The position numbers were made by a program, and so were the translations under genes. A stretch of DNA of 64,000 nt, from positions 259,587,757 through 259,651,756 of the forward strand of contig CM022298.1 of assembly GCA_011799875.1 (NCBI GenBank). Reading direction: 5' to 3'. The notes beneath the pieces were generated by a model. That model worked only from the letters and a program-made list of their open reading frames with translations, did not search any database and was not told the origin of the DNA. Shown in pieces: positions 43,779 through 54,588 of this stretch. This DNA is from Thinopyrum elongatum. Its lineage: Eukaryota; Streptophyta; Magnoliopsida; Poales; Poaceae. Within the stretch, counting starts at the first letter, position 1. Every line of letters begins with the position of its first letter.

Positions 43779-45112
43779 CTGAAATACCCATGCATAAAAA
43801 AACAATAGTGTGAGTATGGGTGAAGTGTGTGCACAAGTAGTACAGTGTAAAAGTAGCAGATAGCAGGTGGGTGAGAAATAAATGACGGGAGACATATGAT
43901 AGCTCTACAACATGCATGGCACACAAAATTAGATTCTAGGATTTTGAAATATGAGCACAGGGATGGCTGGGAAATGCAGATACTCCTCCAGCACAACAAA
44001 AGGTGCGGTCCTATGAAAATAACAGTCGACTGAAAACAAATAGGTCAGTCCATTTTTTCTGCACCGTCCGATGTACAAAGAACCGGTAGATCGCCTTCAT
44101 CTACCTCCAACCAGTCAGTGTTGACGATCTTCCTTGAAACGCCAGCGACCATCGGCCCAGTCCCCTGCCTCTGCCCTCCCCTCGACCTCACCGCACCGCC
44201 GTGCTTGGCACCACCCCTGGCCATCCCTTCAAGCCCCGCCGACCTCCATATCGGGAGCAAGCAGCTCCTGCGCCCCACACCCCTATGATAGACACCGATG
44301 CGCCGCTTCCCCGGCAAACAAGCGAACTAGGTGCGTCATGTGCCTAAGTGGGTGCTGCTTCTTTTAATTGCGAATCAACTGACCCTGAATTGAATTCCAG
44401 GCGGGCGACTGACCTCTAGCTAAGGTGAAATAGTAAGTGGGAGGAAACCTTATGCATTTAGTATCACGAAGAATGTGCAGTAAGAAGCGCTCAACTAGTT
44501 TCTTTCGTGGATGAATACGGTGTGAGAAGAGACATAAGATTTGCACGAATAAGGGAAGAGGAGTACCTCTTTCTGCTGGCAGTGTTGTGTCCTCCTTCTG
44601 TTTTTCCAACGATCTTCTTGTGGTTCGCTGGAAACAAGAAGTTCCGAAGGACGGTGGAGCCTTGGACGAACCCATGGCCATGTTGTTGAGTGTGGTGTGG
44701 TGGCCATCTGTCGGCGGCGGGGAACCAGATCCAAGGTGGCGAATGACGGCGTAGTGGGAACAGCTCCGATGCGGTGGATGGTTGCGATAGTGGAGCGGCA
44801 GTGGTGAGGCACAGGACGGCGTGGTCGAAGTGGTTCTGGTATGGCGCACGTCGGTGTCAGCGTTGTGGAGGCAGCTCTGCCTCGGCTTCAGCTGCTAAGT
44901 CCTTGAGGGCATTGCAGTTGCGGTTGCATTGGACGACGACGACGGGGTACCGGCTCTGGCATGATGGAGGAGGGCGGCGGTGGATTGGGCGCGATGGGGT
45001 GGAGGACGTAGGAGGCTGGGGTTTCGCGGCTGGTGGAGAGGGCGTTTTGGCGCCCACGGAGTATGAATGGGGAAACAGAGGGAGTGGGGAACTAAGGGGG
45101 AACAATGTTTAG
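43779..45112 (-). other. Probable 5' region of the transposase gene
   Basis: Minus-strand text includes a plausible first exon MARGGAKHGGAVRSRGG to DWLEVDEGDLPVLC (about 44227-44048) and other short frames of coding character at 44364-44690 and 44857-45105. Splice partners could not be settled and no TATA box was identified with confidence. The assignment to the transposase gene rests on strand and position only. Confidence 0.35.
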
Positions 45113-45560
45113 GGAAAGTTACAAGCTTTGCCCCCATCTAAACTTTTGGACATATTGCGGGTCGGGGGTAGGGCAGTAATCTCAGGTGTCCCAAATAGTG
45201 GGCGGGATTGATTTCGGCCGAGCGCATGAGTGTTTAGGCGCCCATGGTGTATGAATGCTTCTTGGAGGCGGTTGACTAGCGTCTTGGTGAAGTTACAAAC
45301 CTACCCCGGTTTAGACCCTTGGACATCGGCCGATTGGCTACACGGGTCAGAGTCAGGACAGTAATTTCCTACCACCAAACATTAGTCTCGCCTGGTTTCA
45401 GGCGACCAGAGGCTTATTTGGTGATTCGTTCAATATTTGGGAGCAGAAGCATTAACATTTACAATTGAACTTTCAGGATTTGTCAAACTTCAAAAATCTT
45501 GACTCTTGAAAATCCTAAAACTACTATTATTTTGGAATGGAGGGGGTACATTTGAATATA
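45113..45560. other. Duplicated GC-rich segment and MITE end
   Basis: Two imperfect copies of a segment of about 180 bp (from GGCGCCCACGGAGTATGAAT near 45048 and from GGCGCCCATGGTGTATGAAT near 45238) share the AAGTTACAA and CTTTTGGACAT or CCTTGGACAT parts. It ends in TTTGGAATGGAGGGGGTA (45533-45550), which resembles a Stowaway MITE terminus. The right end of the CACTA-like element should lie here or beyond, but no matching terminus was seen. Confidence 0.4.
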
Positions 45561-46330
45561 CATTGTACACGAGTATATATTAAGAAATATGCAGCTTAGC
45601 TCAATTCATGCATGGTTCCTGATATAATCTCCTTGGTTGCAAAAAAAGGTTAGACATGCGTATGAATATATAGCATGTTCAAACGCACAACAAAGATTGA
45701 GGCCCCCTTTTAGATCTGATTTACAAATGCCATTATCTTTAATTCAAATAGATGAATGCACTTCCTATGATTTTGAATCTTTGAAACCATCTTTTTTTTG
45801 TGGGGATCTTCGAAACCATCTTTATGTTGAATTGAACATGTATTCTATTTCGCAGATAGCAATTTGGAATGTATCCATGTATGTGACAAATGTATAAAGT
45901 GCCTGACACTAACAACATGGAGTGCACTAATTAATGTTTATATATGAATTGCAAAAGCCATGCATTGTCTGTATTTCAAAGCACTCTCACTCTATGGATC
46001 GATAATATGAAATAAACCCATACACATGCTCGAATTCAATAGAGTATGGGTGTCTGATACACCAATGTTCGTTCATACGTAAATTCCAAAATTCATGACC
46101 TCATCCAAAAAAATTAATGCAATATATATTTTAATTTAATGTGTAGAACTGCCTTTTATGCATAGATGGACTATGCCTCGCCCCGTCCTTATACACGCGC
46201 TATATATCTCTCTATCTGACGCATAAGTGCACACACTTTATATACATCGGCATTTCTCTCTCACACATGCTCACACTCTCTCGCGGGGTGTCTCGCACAC
46301 ACTCTCTCTATATATCTCCCCCTCTCTCTG
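45561..46330. other. AT-rich intergenic DNA with CT microsatellites
   Basis: No supported gene. CT and TA dinucleotide runs occur from 46180 on. Short ORFs are not conserved and have no start context. Confidence 0.5.
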
Positions 46331-46644
46331 TTACTACTACATACCACTCTTTTCACTAATCTCAGTCGGAAAACTCTATTTCTCTCACATGCCTACATAC
46401 ACACGCATGGTCTCTGCTGGCCCTCTATATGCACATACATGTGCCTAAGTGTCTCCCGCGCACACATTATCTTTAGGCCTCTCTCTCTTACTACTACGTA
46501 CCACTCTTTTCACTAATCTCAGTTGGAAAACACTATTTCTCTCACATGCCTATATACACACGCACGGTCTCTGTTGGCCCTCTATATGCACATACATGTG
46601 CCTAAGTGTCTCCCACACGCACATTATCTTTAGGCCTCTCTCGC
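46331..46644. repeat. Two 157-bp tandem repeats
   Basis: The unit beginning TTACTACTAC at 46331 repeats at 46488 with few changes (shared GGCCCTCTATATGCACATAC and GTGCCTAAGTGTCTCCC). CT- and CA-rich on both sides. Confidence 0.85.
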
Positions 46645-46680
46645 ACACATTGCCCCCCCCCCACACACACACCTCTCTCT

Positions 46681-47158
46681 TGTTGGCGGATATGATTCCA
46701 TCAGATCATTCGGTAAGATATCCCTGACTGTTAGGCTGGATGGTAATACGAGGCAAAGTTTTACCCAAGTCTGGGCCCTTGTAGTTGAGGAAAAGGCCTA
46801 CTCCTGGTATCGTATATTTGTGATAGGGGTGTGCACAAAGTACACGTGAATACCAGGCATTGTGTGTGTATACTATCGACGAACTAGCCCCCGGGCTTAT
46901 ATAACATACTCGGGGGCTATGGTTACAAATCATATGTAGTCGGCTTATCATCAGTGGTGATAGAGTCCTCCACGACTCTTGTAGCTTCGTCTTGTATGCC
47001 GAGTCCTCCATGGGCTTCGTATAATGCGTCTCGGTCCAACCTATGTGGCGCAGGATGGAACCGACACATGAGTCCTCACGTCGACCGACCACAACTAGAA
47101 ATGATGTGCCCACCACACCCCACACACAATCGGCCACTAAGAAAATAAGCATATACAA
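46681..47158 (-). repeat. Solo or truncated gypsy-type LTR, minus strand
   Basis: Read on the minus strand it has TTATATAAGCCCGGGGG as promoter, then AGGAGTAGGCC and a CTTGGGTAAA block like the leader of Tat-type LTRs, and ends CCGCCAACA. Possible outer ends are at 46681 and 47158. No matching 5-bp duplication is visible, so it may be truncated. Confidence 0.5.
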
Positions 47159-47665
47159 TATTAGAAAGTTATACGGAGTACATGAAAATTAATTGCATGG
47201 TGCATCCAATAATATTTGTTCCGCATTGTGAATGTTTATATCTTCTATTAAAAAAATAGTCATGGGAAAGAGAAACGAAGGGCATATCTCTCTTTGTCTC
47301 CACCGCACCCCGCTCTCTCTACACCACTTTCACGTACGCACTCAAACAATCTCTCGGCCCTCTAATAGTATGCCTCTGACACATTCATGTGTGACGGCCA
47401 CTATATTTCAAGCGAAAGCACTATACGATCACTAGACTTCAGAATATGCTCATTACGGTCACCGTATACATTCTTGTGGTCATCATACGGTATGTAGCTC
47501 ACCATACGTCTCTGTATTTTGTTGACCACACTGACGGTCATTGTATTTGATGCGTGCTCCATATTTTGTTGACGACACTTACGGTCATTGTATTTGAAGC
47601 GAAAGCATGATATGGTCACTGGACTTCAAAATAAGCTCATTACGGTCACCATATACATTTTGTGG
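47159..47665. repeat. Intergenic DNA with imperfect direct repeats
   Basis: A segment of about 80 bp (CTTCA with CATTACGGTCACC) at 47405-47483 recurs at 47587-47665; TTTTGTTGACSACACT recurs between them. No gene is seen. Confidence 0.6.
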
Positions 47666-47966
47666 TGCTAACCAACCTGTGGTTGGATCGTTAGGAAGAT
47701 AGTGGTATCCTCAGCCCACCAGGGTTAAAGTCCTGCTGCTCGCATTTATCATGTATTAATTTCAGTATTTTTGTCGATGTGCGTTCAGTGGGAGGAGGCG
47801 TTCCCCTCGACTACGAGGCACCTATGGTTACTTCATAAAATGTCAAGATGATATGCTGGCTCACTCTCTCGAAGGTTCTCATAGGGGTAGGGTGTGGGTG
47901 TGTGCGCTTAGAGCGGTGAGTGTTTGCGTGTATATATGAGCGCTTGCGTCTGTACCGTGTTAAAAA
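47666..47966 (+). mobile_element. tRNA-derived SINE, Au-like
   Basis: The head has polymerase III boxes: TGGTTGGATCGTTAGG (A-box region) and GGGTTAAAGTCCTG (B-box region, about 47722). The body contains GGGAGGAGGCGTTCCCCTCG, TCAAGATGATATGC and the typical end GCGTCTGTACCGTGTTAAAAA. I recognise this as an abundant Triticeae SINE related to Au; exact family and ends need a search. Confidence 0.75.
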
Positions 47967-48320
47967 CATACATGTCATTATTATATGGTCACTGGCTCAC
48001 CGTACAACTCCATAATTTGTTGATGACACGATCAATTGACCAGTCAAATGTTCCACATGGCGCAACTAGTGTTGCACCATCAGCGCACGTAACTGTGGGG
48101 CCCACCTGTCAGCGTGTATATGACAAAAAGAAATGGTAGCTTCTGTCTGTACTGTGTTAATAAAATAGATTTTGTGGTGATCATACGGTCACTAGCTCAA
48201 CATACAGCTCTGCAATTTGTTGATGACATGATCAATTGATCAGTCAAACGGTCCACGTTCATCAGCGCACATTACCGTAGGGCCCACCTGTCAGCGTGTT
48301 TATGAAAGACTGAAATGGAA
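47943..48320 (+). repeat. Tandem duplication that includes the SINE 3' end
   Basis: Unit 1 (47943-48136) starts in the SINE tail (GCGTCTGTACCGTGTTAA) and runs through GATCAATTGACCAGTCAAA and GGGCCCACCTGTCAGCGTG. Unit 2 (48141-48320) repeats the same order with changes. The duplication therefore happened after the SINE inserted. Confidence 0.75.
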
Positions 48321-48324
48321 ATAA

Positions 48325-48405
48325 ATTAGTGGTCGATGGGGATTCGAAGTCGTGAGACCTCTGGTTGGCAGCCCGCGCGCCCTAACCACAGCGGACAAGG
48401 TCGCC
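48325..48405 (-). other. tRNA-like sequence, probably a SINE head
   Basis: The minus strand reads TGGTTAGGGCGCG, an anticodon-loop-like CTGCCAA, and ACTTCGAATCCCC, in the right order and spacing for tRNA boxes. The acceptor and T stems do not pair, so it is not a functional tRNA gene. Confidence 0.35.
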
Positions 48406-48429
48406 TTGTGATGATATGATGAGCCGGCC

Positions 48430-48720
48430 GTTTTAATTGCACGCACGCATGAGCCACTGTGGTGAATACAAACACATCACACATGCACACAAACACACCC
48501 GCAACGCCCGCATGCATGCATGCAATACTCACACGTACACATGCACGCACGCAACACTCGCACGAACACACGCATGCATGCAGGCGTGCAACATTGACAC
48601 ATACACATGCACGCACGATCACACGCATGCATGCAACACTGAAATGTACACATGCATGCACGCAACACTCGCACGCCTGCATGCACACATCACACGATGC
48701 CAGACACACGCTCAACCTAT
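48430..48720. repeat. CA/CG/CATG-rich minisatellite
   Basis: Degenerate units of about 55-60 bp built from GCACGCAACACTCGCACG, CACGCATGCATGCA and TACACATGCACGCACG. All apparent ORFs are repeat-encoded (His/Thr/Cys/Ala) on both strands. Confidence 0.8.
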
Positions 48721-49271
48721 ACATGCATGTACCCTTTGTTAAGGACATGGATTGTTACGTGTATTAATCAACCTTATCTGTGATAAGCAGAACATTGATG
48801 TTTTCAGCAGTCTTTATGAATCACAACGTATCGAACAGGCTATCAACGTATATACAGTATGAAAAATTTTAAATTCTCTTACATTATATAGTAGGCTTAT
48901 CAACCTACATGAATTAGATGATGTCACACTCAATGAAGAATCATCGGTTTATGAAATGCCCGCTTCTCACCGCGCTGGCCCACCAAAAGCTCCTCTACTG
49001 TGCGCTGCCAGCGTTGGTTCACTGACATGCAGGCCAGGTACCCAACGAGCCCACACGTCAGTGCAAGAACGGCGCGGTGTCGTACGTTAGAGTCGAGGGC
49101 GCTGCTCGCTGCACGCCCGGATGAACACGCCTCCTTGCCGCATTCAAACGCCTCCATGAAACCCGTGTGGAAGCCAAAAAACCCACTCCGGCCATACGTC
49201 CGTTCGTGACCGGGCCGGCATTAAATGCAACACCGACCGAGCTCCTCCCGTCCGCCGTCTATTTAATCTCC
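48721..49271. other. Intergenic and promoter-proximal DNA
   Basis: AT-rich to 48940, then GC-rich sequence leading to a TATA box at 49272. No gene supported. Confidence 0.5.
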
Positions 49272-49279
49272 TATTTAAA
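49272..49279 (+). promoter_or_regulatory. TATA-like box before a decayed gene
   Basis: TATTTAAA in CCTATTTAAACGAGG, followed by a pyrimidine-rich leader and an ATG 87 bp downstream. Confidence 0.45.
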
Positions 49280-49358
49280 CGAGGCCAGACGCCGGCCAAG
49301 AATCGCACACCTCCGCCGCTCCCCTATCTCCTCCTTCACCATTTTCTCCACTCTTAAA

Positions 49359-49887
49359 ATGGCTTACGAAGAGTAGTTATCCGGCATACAAGCCCGCTGG
49401 GTGGCCCGCCGAGCGCGCCGGATACGAGCTATGCAGCTCGCTGATCCACCTCCCTCCCCTCGCCCGACGGAGCCAGTTGCCACCCCAAGCCGGTGCGTGG
49501 TTCAGCAACTCGCCGCTCCAGGCCAGCTCGACGAGGAACGATGAGCTGCTCCACATCGGCACGGCGGGGAGCACGGGCGTCGTCGCTGCCATCCACGCCA
49601 CTGCATCGTACCGCGCCTCCCGTGTCTGCGACCGCGTCTCCCTTGTCTGCGGCCGAGACTCCCATCCCTGCGGCTGCGCGATGCAAGCAGAGACAAAAGT
49701 CGGGTGCATGGAGAGCGACGAGTCGGTGGCCAGCGCCTCCGCGTCCGCCGCCATCATTGAGGAGAAGTAGAACATGGGAGGCCGCCGCCGCTTGGGTCCC
49801 ATGAAGGCCACCGCCGAGGTGACGCCGGCGTACACAGCTGGTGTCTTGCCGGATCCTTCTGTTGCCGACAAATGGATCCGCGGGTGA
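49359..49887 (+). pseudogene. Decayed GC-rich gene, unknown
   Basis: ATG 49359 gives MAYEE and then a TAG at 49374-49376. Beyond it the frame continues with GIQARWVARRARRIRAMQ and a Pro-rich stretch to a TGA near 49542; coding-like text then appears in other frames. A 185-codon frame on the opposite strand (49377-49934) has no start context and is probably a GC-rich shadow. I do not recognise a family. The promoter, leader and Arg-rich start suggest a former gene or captured fragment. Confidence 0.35.
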
Positions 49888-50945
49888 CCATTTAGGCTAG
49901 GTATTATTATACCTGTGCTATTCAGGAGTTGCACCGCTTAGTTGATTTAAATGTAATGAAATCCGTCATGTTTATATGAAAATCCGGTATTTTATATGAA
50001 TTCTGTCATTGTTTATATGAAATATCGCCGTGTTTGCATGAATTTCCTCCGATTGGTTGAGTTGCTGTCAGAATGTGTGCGGCTACGGTTGCATGGCATA
50101 ATTGGCGGGTCGCCGGTCGGTCTGCGGCCAGCTCAGGCGGCAAGTTAGGACAAAAAAAGCACAGCTCGTGCGAGCTTGTCTCCAACGCGCACGCTGGAGG
50201 ATGGATGAGCACCCGAGCTCTACCTCGTTCATCGGTGGCAAAGGCACGGGTGGAAAAAAGGGTCGCCAATATTTTGGCTACCCCGGGCAAGATCCAAACA
50301 GGCCCTTCCAGCCCCACCCCTCCAGCACATTCAAATCCCTCGTTCGCCGTGAAATTTTGCCATGTGTTGTTTTCATGGATATTTTGCTGTGTGAAACAAA
50401 TTTAAATATGAACAAATAATCGGTGCCCGCGGTCTTTTGCCGGGACACAGTTGGATGGCCTCATAGTAGTAGTAGTATATAGTACTAGTACTACTGGATA
50501 GTGAGTTTTTACTATTGTATCATGTACGTACTAATTGCAACGCATGCATGTGTTAGCAGTACAATGACCACGTACGAATTTGGTGGTAAGATTTGTTTAA
50601 GTTGGATGTCATATTAATGCTCTAACATGTCATCAAAGTTAGCCTCCAAAACACATTTTAGACCCTATATGGATCGAGGGAGTACATGCATTGCTGAGGT
50701 TTCTCTTAATCCTTGCATGCAACGTTTTTATTGAAACTTGAAATGTGAACATGTGAATGGGAGGGACTAATACAACCCTTCCAAAAGAACTGTAGTACTA
50801 ATGGTATCGTACTCCCTCCGTTCACCATCTCACATGCTCAGTACTTTTGCGAACTATGGAAGTAACAAATTTATTCCACCACTCAGCATCTATTATGGTT
50901 AGGGAGATTTCAAATTGAGTCATATAGACCGGAAAGTAGGCACTT
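49888..50945. other. Intergenic DNA
   Basis: No gene supported. A TATATGAA-type motif recurs around 49960-50040. MITE-like ends occur at 50685 (GAGGGAGTA) and 50813 (ACTCCCTCCGTTC) but were not paired. Confidence 0.5.
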
Positions 50946-51314
50946 AGGGCATCCACAATGTATGCTTTTTGTTGCCTCTAAGCCCTCTCTCTCCTCTTAG
51001 AGGCAGGCCTCTATACATTGCATGAACTGCCTCTAACAAAAAATTGGCTAGCATCGCATCTAACCTTAGAGGCTGCCTCTAACAATGTAACAATCCATCT
51101 GGTCCCACTTGTCAGCCTTAGGAAGCATAAGAAAGTACAAGAGAAATATTAGTGATTGGACAAATGTGGTGCTAATCAATACTTTTTAAATTTCTGCTAG
51201 GACCCACCTTAGAGGCTGGTTAGAGTCTCGATACATTGTGGTTTTTCCATTTGATAAGAGGCAAACCATGTGGGGCCTACTTTAGAGGCAAGGCTCTATA
51301 CACTGGCGATGATC
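50946..51314. mobile_element. MITE-like element with TTAGAGGC repeats
   Basis: The left end GGGCATCCACAATGTATG and the right end, read in reverse as AGATCATCGCCAGTGTATAG, form an imperfect inverted repeat continuing to TTGCCTCTAA. TTAGAGGC recurs inside in both orientations. The superfamily (PIF/Harbinger or hAT) is not settled. Confidence 0.45.
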
Positions 51315-51665
51315 TGTAGTACTACTTTTGATGTGTCTCGTCAACTCGCAGAACGAGGAGAAGCTTGCTTAGTACGCCCTCTCCCCCGCCCACGGGTGCG
51401 GTGGCTCGCAGAGTCGCAGGACGAGGAGAAGCTTGCTTACTATGCCTATGCCCGCTCCCTCGCCCACGCGCGTGGTAAATCGCAGGACGAGGAGAAAATT
51501 TTACTATTCCCTCTGTTTACTCCTCGTCCCTACTGGTTAGAGAGATTATCATATTGTTTGAAATATATGTCTTTTAGTAGTAGGAGTACTACAGTGGTAG
51601 GAGTAGTACTACATCAATTTCCTTGGAGTCCGTGCTGCAGCAAGCTACCCTAGGCTATGTTACTA
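51315..51665. other. Intergenic DNA with a short duplicated segment
   Basis: CAGGACGAGGAGAAGCTTGCTTA occurs in related form at about 51350, 51417 and 51481 (cores CGAGGAGAAG). No gene supported. Confidence 0.5.
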
Positions 51666-52014
51666 CTCCCTCCTTTCCAGTTTATAAGGCTCAATTTCAA
51701 AATCTCTCCAACCAAGGTAGACGGTGAGTGGTGGAATTAATTTCGTAGTTTGCACAAATACTTAATTAGTACGCTTGTTTTTCTCAAAAAGTTATGTTTA
51801 CCAATGCATTAATTACAACGAATGCTTGCATGACCACTAAATTTCCATGAACTTCTACATGCATTGGTGAGTTTTCTCTTGATGCTGCTCGCATCGGGTG
51901 ATTTAATGCACCTCGAAATCCAAACATGTGATGGTAAGTACTAGTAGAATTGAGACTTATAAAACGGAAAAAAGGAATTTTTTAGATGAGCCCTATAAAG
52001 CGTAAAGAAGGGAG
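51666..52014. mobile_element. Stowaway-like MITE
   Basis: 349 bp between TA dinucleotides. The left end CTCCCTCCTTTCCAGTTTAT and the right end, in reverse CTCCCTTCTTTACGCTTTAT, form a terminal inverted repeat of about 30 bp with mismatches that continues to GGCTCA. The CTCCCT start and the TA target are Stowaway (Tc1/mariner) traits. Confidence 0.7.
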
Positions 52015-53640
52015 TAGTAAGTAGTACTACCTCCATAGTGGGTACGTACTCCGTAAAATCAGATTTTCCCAAAACTAAGTCGCTCAACCTTTATTTGCTT
52101 GTTTCCCTTCCTTCCAGCCTCGTTGCCTCGAACAGACTAAATGCCAGACTCCCCTGCCTGCCGCGCGGGAAAAGACCCGCCCTCGCTTTTTTTAGTCCGG
52201 GTTTGTATCGATGGATCACGCGAAGCAGCAAAAACCATGCCGTGTCTTGTACTCCTCCGTTGTACTAAAAGAGTGGAGACGCTCGCTTTCATGAATGTTG
52301 TACTTCCTCTTGCCGACATGTGGGTCATATAGCAACCGGGTCGATGTGTCATGCACCAAATAACAGTGCAGAATAGCAGGGGGATGCACCCCAGTCGTAG
52401 CGCCCCAGTATAGTAGTAATGAGCAATGAGACGTCAAATCACAAAGCTGCACCTTTCCCCGAAATGGACGAAGCAACCATTATTTCACACTTCGCTGAAT
52501 CCGCTTCTCCATCATCTCCTTGAAGAAAACCACGTATTGCTTCTGCCATTGTTCTGCCTCAAGAGGGACGTGCATCGCCTTGGTACATCAGGACACGTGG
52601 GACCGCATGACAGGCCATGCTCCCCTGCCCACCGCTCGGTAAAATCACCTCATTTTTACTAATCTCGACACTATCTTTTTAGATCAATACTAGCAACATG
52701 CCCGTGCGTTGCACGGAACATCAAGATGCATTTGTATGAGTAGTTTGTCTTGTGGGAGAAAAGGATGAACGAGGGAAGGCCTTATTTGCAAATGTGAAGA
52801 GGGGTGTGGGTATCTTTTGCAAAATTGCCATAGTTTCCTTCCTATCCGTCAGATATAAATTGGATGGCCTATATTGCAGGATGGCAGGCATGCCATCATC
52901 ACCAACTCTGTTTTTCATAAGAGTAGGCATAGTCGGGATTCACCAAGGAGCAAAACCAAGTGGTAGGCTGCTCCTGGCGCGTTGGCGTAGCAACTCAGCA
53001 GGGTCAGTCCGCACACGAAATGGCGACACACTTACAGGACCCCTTTGGCCGACGTGTGGCTCATCCACCGTCTTGTTCCACCGTCCAGCTTGGAGCAGCG
53101 GTTGGACTTGGAGGCACCCCGGTCATAGCACCGCAGTAGTAGTAAATGAGCGATGAGGGGTCAAATCACAAAGCCCCACCTTTCCCGCATTAAGCTGGAC
53201 GGACGAAGCAACCATCATTTCACTCTATGGCGCAAGAGCATAAAGAAAAAAGAAAACCAATGATGCGTGTGGCAGCTACCTAGGGCGCCCTAGGGTAGGA
53301 GCCTCCGCTACAGATCCGCTTCTCCCTCGTCCTCTTGAAGAAAACCGATGACGCTTGTGGTGGGTAGGGTTTGTAGGAGTAGGATTGATGGGCCACACCG
53401 TAGTAAACGGGAGAGGGATTGAGTTCGAGTTGACGCCTTAATACGGGTGGGCCGCTTGGTTTTACCGGAACGAGGCAGAATTTTGTGTTCAGGAAGCAGT
53501 GGAGATATACGTACAAAAAATTGTGGACGCAGGTTCGACCGAAAGGCAATGACGCATGGGCCCCGCATTTTGATATACCTACGGCCGCGTGAAATTTGCT
53601 ACTCAAAATAATGCATAAAAGTTCCTCCAAAAACATCTAT
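52015..53640. repeat. Intergenic DNA with an imperfect duplication
   Basis: 52300-52540 and 53035-53345 share blocks in the same order: CCGACRTGTGG, GTCAAATCACAAAG, GACGAAGCAACCAT, ATCCGCTTCTCC and TTGAAGAAAACC. GCCCGTGCGTTGCACGG at 52701-52717 is a motif often seen at the ends of grass repeats. No gene is supported. Confidence 0.55.
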
Positions 53641-54000
53641 AACTACTGGGAAGTGAATGTATGCTTAAAATGAAAATGTAATACAAAGAGAAAAAAATGA
53701 ATTGCAATTAAAAGAATGACATTTCTAACAAAAATGTGAATGTGAACTAAATATGTGTGCACGTGACCAACACATATATTGTCAATACAAAATCTAATGC
53801 AAGAAATAACTTATGAGTAACATGCATGAATTGATGATGTGGTGCTTGCATGCATAGAGTACAAAAACAATGTGATTTATGACTTACATGCATGACGTGT
53901 TCATGTGCCATAGTTGCATGTCCAGGAAAATAGCTAGTGGGTTGTACTAGCTATTTAGGAATAGAAGATGTATATATGGAAGTTGTAGGGAAAGAGATAA
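53641..54000. other. AT-rich intergenic DNA
   Basis: I see no gene or repeat here. Confidence 0.5.
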
Positions 54001-54346
54001 CATGTATCTCAATTCCTATGAGTAGGGATTGGAAAAGAGATGTCATTTGGTTCACATCATAGGAACTTTTCTATTGAATCTAGAGATGACATGTATCTCA
54101 ATTCCTATGAGGAGGGATTGGAAAAGATATGTCATTTGGTTCACATCATAGGAACTTTTCTATTGAATCTAGGCTAATGTTTATTTTCCTTTGAAATTGT
54201 GAGAGTATAGGAATCCATTCGTATGAATCAAGTGGCTCTAAAGCTATAAAAATGATATCTTGTTTATTTTCCTTTGAAATGTGGAGTATATGAATCTATT
54301 CCTATGAACCAATTGGCTCTAAAGGAAAAATTCCTATAAAAATCAT
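54001..54346. repeat. Two adjacent short tandem duplications
   Basis: An 89-bp unit (CATGTATCTCAATTCCTATG) at 54001 and 54090, nearly identical, followed by an 83-bp unit (TTATTTTCCTTTGAAAT) at 54181 and 54264, less similar. Confidence 0.85.
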
Positions 54347-54430
54347 ATCATATAGAGTTCCTTTGATATTCCTCCACACCAAAGGATGGTTGAAATTACT
54401 GCAGGTGATACGACGGTCTTTCTTTGTACA

Positions 54431-54588
54431 CTCCCCCCGATCTTTATAGTTACCTCTCAAAGATGAATGAAATGATATATACTGGGTATTCTATATGTGC
54501 AATCTGGTGTACGAAAACTCGGTAAAAGTTTGCGAGGTTCGAATTTTCAATAAAGCTATATGCACTACATTTTGGAACGGAGGGAGGA
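54431..54588. mobile_element. Possible Stowaway-like MITE remnant
   Basis: Left end CTCCCCCCGATCTTTATAG and right end CATTTTGGAACGGAGGGAGG. The inverted repeat is short and imperfect. Confidence 0.35.

Noticed and set aside
10881..45550. A complete CACTA element with both ends
   Set aside because: Only one terminus is visible; no reverse-complement end or matching 3-bp duplication was seen on the right, and the main DDE transposase is absent.
48325..48405. Functional tRNA gene
   Set aside because: Box-like sequences and an anticodon-like loop are present, but the acceptor and T stems do not pair.
48430..48720. Possible CRISPR-like array
   Set aside because: The units are degenerate and low-complexity, with no constant repeat and unique spacers; the genome is a plant.
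48326..48748. Cys/His/Val-rich ORFs on both strands
   Set aside because: They are encoded by a CA/CG minisatellite and are repetitive in every frame.
49377..49934. 185-codon minus-strand ORF
   Set aside because: It lies in GC-rich DNA opposite a promoter-bearing plus-strand pseudogene and has no recognisable domain; it is likely a compositional shadow.
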